DNA from: an uncultured Marinoscillum sp.
GTDB lineage: Bacteria > Bacteroidota > Bacteroidia > Cytophagales > MED-G16
Reading direction: 5' to 3'
Assembly (NCBI GenBank): GCA_902626505.1
Contig: CACOFQ010000006.1
Location: forward strand, 1-64,000
Length of the DNA stretch: 64,000 bases
In this document: positions 62,099-64,000 of the stretch, one piece after another
Layout of the letters: each line of letters opens with the position of its first letter
Numbering within the stretch: position 1 is the stretch's first letter
Made by a program: the position numbers and the translations under genes
The notes under the pieces: generated by a model
The model's database searches: none
The model's input: the letters and a program-made list of their open reading frames with translations, nothing else
What the model was told of the DNA's origin: nothing

Positions 62099-64000
62099 AT
62101 GAATAAAATATCAATTAAAAAAGTAGGAGTTATTGGATCTGGAATAATGGGGTCTAGAATAGCTTGTCATTTAGCTAACGTTGGCTTAGAAGTTATTCTT
62201 CTTGATATACCACCTAAAAAATTAAACGAAAAAGAAAAAAAACTAAAAAAAAATATAAAAAACAAAGATGTCAAAAATAGGATTGTTGACGAATCACTTT
62301 TAACTGCAGTTAAATCTAAACCTTCACCCTTATTTACAAAAAGTAACTTAAATAATATAAAAACAGGAAACTTAGAGGATGATTTATTTTTATTAGCCTC
62401 AGTTGATTGGATTATTGAAGCTGTTGTTGAGAATTTAGAAATAAAAAAGAATGTTTATGATTTAATAGAAAAACACAGATCAAACAAAACAATTATATCA
62501 ACTAATACATCCGGTATTCCTATTAATCAAATATCTAAAGGTAGATCAAATAATTTCAAAGAATTATTTTTAGGTACCCACTTTTTTAATCCCCCTAGAT
62601 ACTTAAGATTGTTAGAAATAATACCAGGTAAGGAAACAAAAAAAGCCGTAATTGATTTTTTTATGGATTTTGGTTCAAAAACTTTAGGTAAAGAAACGGT
62701 AATTTGTAAAGACACACCAGCATTTATTGCTAACCGCTTAGGAATATATTCTTTAATGTCAACTATTCATTCGGTAGAAAAATTTAAAATGAAAGTTGCA
62801 GAGGTTGATTTCTTAACAGGGCCAATTATTGGTAGACCAAAATCAGCTACCTTTAGAACTATGGATGTTGTTGGTTTAGATACTGCTGTTAACGTTTCTA
62901 ACAACTTGTTGAAAGATCTAAAAAATGATGAATCATTATCTATGTTTAAACTTCCTGATTCAGTAAAAAAATTATACAAAAACAAACAATGGGGGGATAA
63001 AACAGGAAGTGGTTTTTACAAAAAAGAGGTGGACGAAAAAGGAAAGAAAACATTTTTTGAAATAAACTTAAACACTGGTAAATACGAAACCTACGAAAAA
63101 AATCAAGATATAGAACTATTAAACATAAAAAAAGAAGAAAGTTTAGATAAACGAATTACTGATTTAGTTTTTCTCAAAACAAAACATGGTGACTTTTATA
63201 GGTCTATTTTTTATGATTCCTTTCGATATTGTTCTTTGCGCATACCTGAGGTAAGTGATGATATTTATAAAATAGATAAAGCTATTTGTTCTGGTTTTGG
63301 ATGGAAAAAAGGCCCTTTTGAAACATGGGACGCAATAGGAGTAGAAAAAGTTTATAACGAAATGTTAAAAATCAACCTAAAACCCGCAACTTGGGTTGAG
63401 GAAATGTTGTCTTTAGGAATAAAATCATTTTATAAATTTTCGAACAACAAAAAACACTTTTATGACATTCAAGAAAAACAATATAAACCCGTTCCGGGAT
63501 CAGAAGGCTTAGTTGTTCTTGATGCTTTTAAAGAAAACGACGTTGTTTGGTCCAATAAAGGGGTGACTTTATACGACATAAAAGACGGTGTCTTGAATCT
63601 TGAGTTTCATACTAAAATGAACACAATGGGTAAGGATGTTTTAGAAGGAATAAATTACGCTATCGATATTTGTGAAAAGCAATATACTGGGTTGGTTATT
63701 GCAAACGAAGCAGACTATTTTTCAGCTGGTGCCGACTTAGGAACGGTTTTTATGCTTGCCGGAAATAGAGATTTTGATACAATAGAAAAATCTATAGATG
63801 CTTTTCAAAAAACAACAATGAGGGTAAGATATTCGTCGGTTCCTGTTGTGGTGGCAACATCTGGATTGGCTCTTGGGGGCGCGTGTGAACTTAGTATGCA
63901 CGCAGACGCAGTTCAAGCACATAACGAAACATACATGGGTTTGGTAGAATTAGGAGCAGGCCTCATTCCCGCAGGAGGAGGAACAAAAGAAACCGTATTA
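62099..64000 (+). CDS. 3-hydroxyacyl-CoA dehydrogenase/enoyl-CoA hydratase fusion (runs off right edge)
   Basis: The first 634 codons of a beta-oxidation enzyme. The NAD-binding domain opens with VGVIGSGIMGSRIACHL (9-25), the acidic Asp of the second strand (LLDIP), TNTSGIP and FLGTHFFNPPRYLRLLEIIPG follow, then two C-terminal helical dehydrogenase domains (to about 450). An enoyl-CoA hydratase domain starts near residue 465, with VIANEADYFSAGADLGTV and SGLALGGACELSMHADAV as oxyanion-hole regions. Dehydrogenase first and hydratase second is the order of FadN-type proteins, opposite to FadB. The end lies outside the window. Confidence 0.92.
   Translation, partial: MNKISIKKVGVIGSGIMGSRIACHLANVGLEVILLDIPPKKLNEKEKKLKKNIKNKDVKNRIVDESLLTAVKSKPSPLFTKSNLNNIKTGNLEDDLFLLASVDWIIEAVVENLEIKKNVYDLIEKHRSNKTIISTNTSGIPINQISKGRSNNFKELFLGTHFFNPPRYLRLLEIIPGKETKKAVIDFFMDFGSKTLGKETVICKDTPAFIANRLGIYSLMSTIHSVEKFKMKVAEVDFLTGPIIGRPKSATFRTMDVVGLDTAVNVSNNLLKDLKNDESLSMFKLPDSVKKLYKNKQWGDKTGSGFYKKEVDEKGKKTFFEINLNTGKYETYEKNQDIELLNIKKEESLDKRITDLVFLKTKHGDFYRSIFYDSFRYCSLRIPEVSDDIYKIDKAICSGFGWKKGPFETWDAIGVEKVYNEMLKINLKPATWVEEMLSLGIKSFYKFSNNKKHFYDIQEKQYKPVPGSEGLVVLDAFKENDVVWSNKGVTLYDIKDGVLNLEFHTKMNTMGKDVLEGINYAIDICEKQYTGLVIANEADYFSAGADLGTVFMLAGNRDFDTIEKSIDAFQKTTMRVRYSSVPVVVATSGLALGGACELSMHADAVQAHNETYMGLVELGAGLIPAGGGTKETVL

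Noticed and set aside
1..64000. tRNA, rRNA, CRISPR, insertion-sequence or prophage elements
   Set aside because: Intergenic gaps are too short for most RNA genes, and none of the larger gaps shows tRNA-like arms, direct-repeat arrays or transposase-like ORFs.

Overview
The window is a gene-dense, AT-rich stretch of what looks like a marine member of the Flavobacteriia (Bacteroidota), probably with a compact genome. The lineage call rests on a GldJ-like SUMF1 lipoprotein, DUF4856/DUF6607/DUF6702-type proteins, a large TonB-dependent receptor with a carboxypeptidase-like N-domain, lipoproteins with short signal peptides, and several TAnnTTTG (-7) promoter elements typical of the group. Genes overlap or abut almost everywhere, and most convergent pairs overlap at their 3' ends. 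I saw no tRNA, rRNA, CRISPR array, transposase or prophage gene.

Region 1 (1-8821, minus strand) is one long haem operon in the order hemA-hemC-hemD-hemB-hemL-hemE-hemN-hemH, followed by a protoporphyrinogen oxidase that runs off the left edge. It covers the whole C5 route from glutamyl-tRNA to protohaem.

Region 2 (8822-19785) is an iron-related island: a DUF4856 lipoprotein, an imelysin-like lipoprotein, a full-length homologue of vitamin K-dependent gamma-carboxylase, a TonB-dependent receptor, a DUF6607 protein, and a convergent FbpABC-type Fe(III) ABC transporter. A palindrome of the form TTTAGA-N5-TCTAAA, perfect or with one or two changes, occurs five times, in front of the transcription units of this island. 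I read it as the operator of a shared, probably iron-responsive regulator. This predicted regulon with a carboxylase of unknown substrate is the most novel feature of the window.

Region 3 (19878-35051) is mostly housekeeping: fumC-map; GH3 family and lptB; a VTT membrane protein; a cysteine desulfurase-glmM-NqrM-like operon; mazG-rluD; pheA; and the run glyA-tatC-rpiB-rbfA-FtsX-type permease-MaoC.

Region 4 (35046-50216) has a HExxH metalloprotease with a DUF6702 protein, a HupE/UreJ membrane protein with an M1 peptidase, a threonine dehydratase-like enzyme with polA, and a three-gene unit (amidase, class V aminotransferase, gluzincin-propeller-barrel protein). Two tiny convergent membrane ORFs lie at 50261-50490.

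Region 5 (50588-64000) holds a VOC protein, an SDR, mfd, a GldJ-like lipoprotein, and a tight plus-strand run of an RsbW-like ATPase, ybeY, mnmG, a methyltransferase and an Ig-like lipoprotein. A parS-like 14-bp perfect palindrome sits between ybeY and mnmG. A 281-bp island of about 13% G+C precedes a bifunctional 3-hydroxyacyl-CoA dehydrogenase/enoyl-CoA hydratase that runs off the right edge. Functional calls come from recognising motifs and family resemblance by eye; no database search was run.
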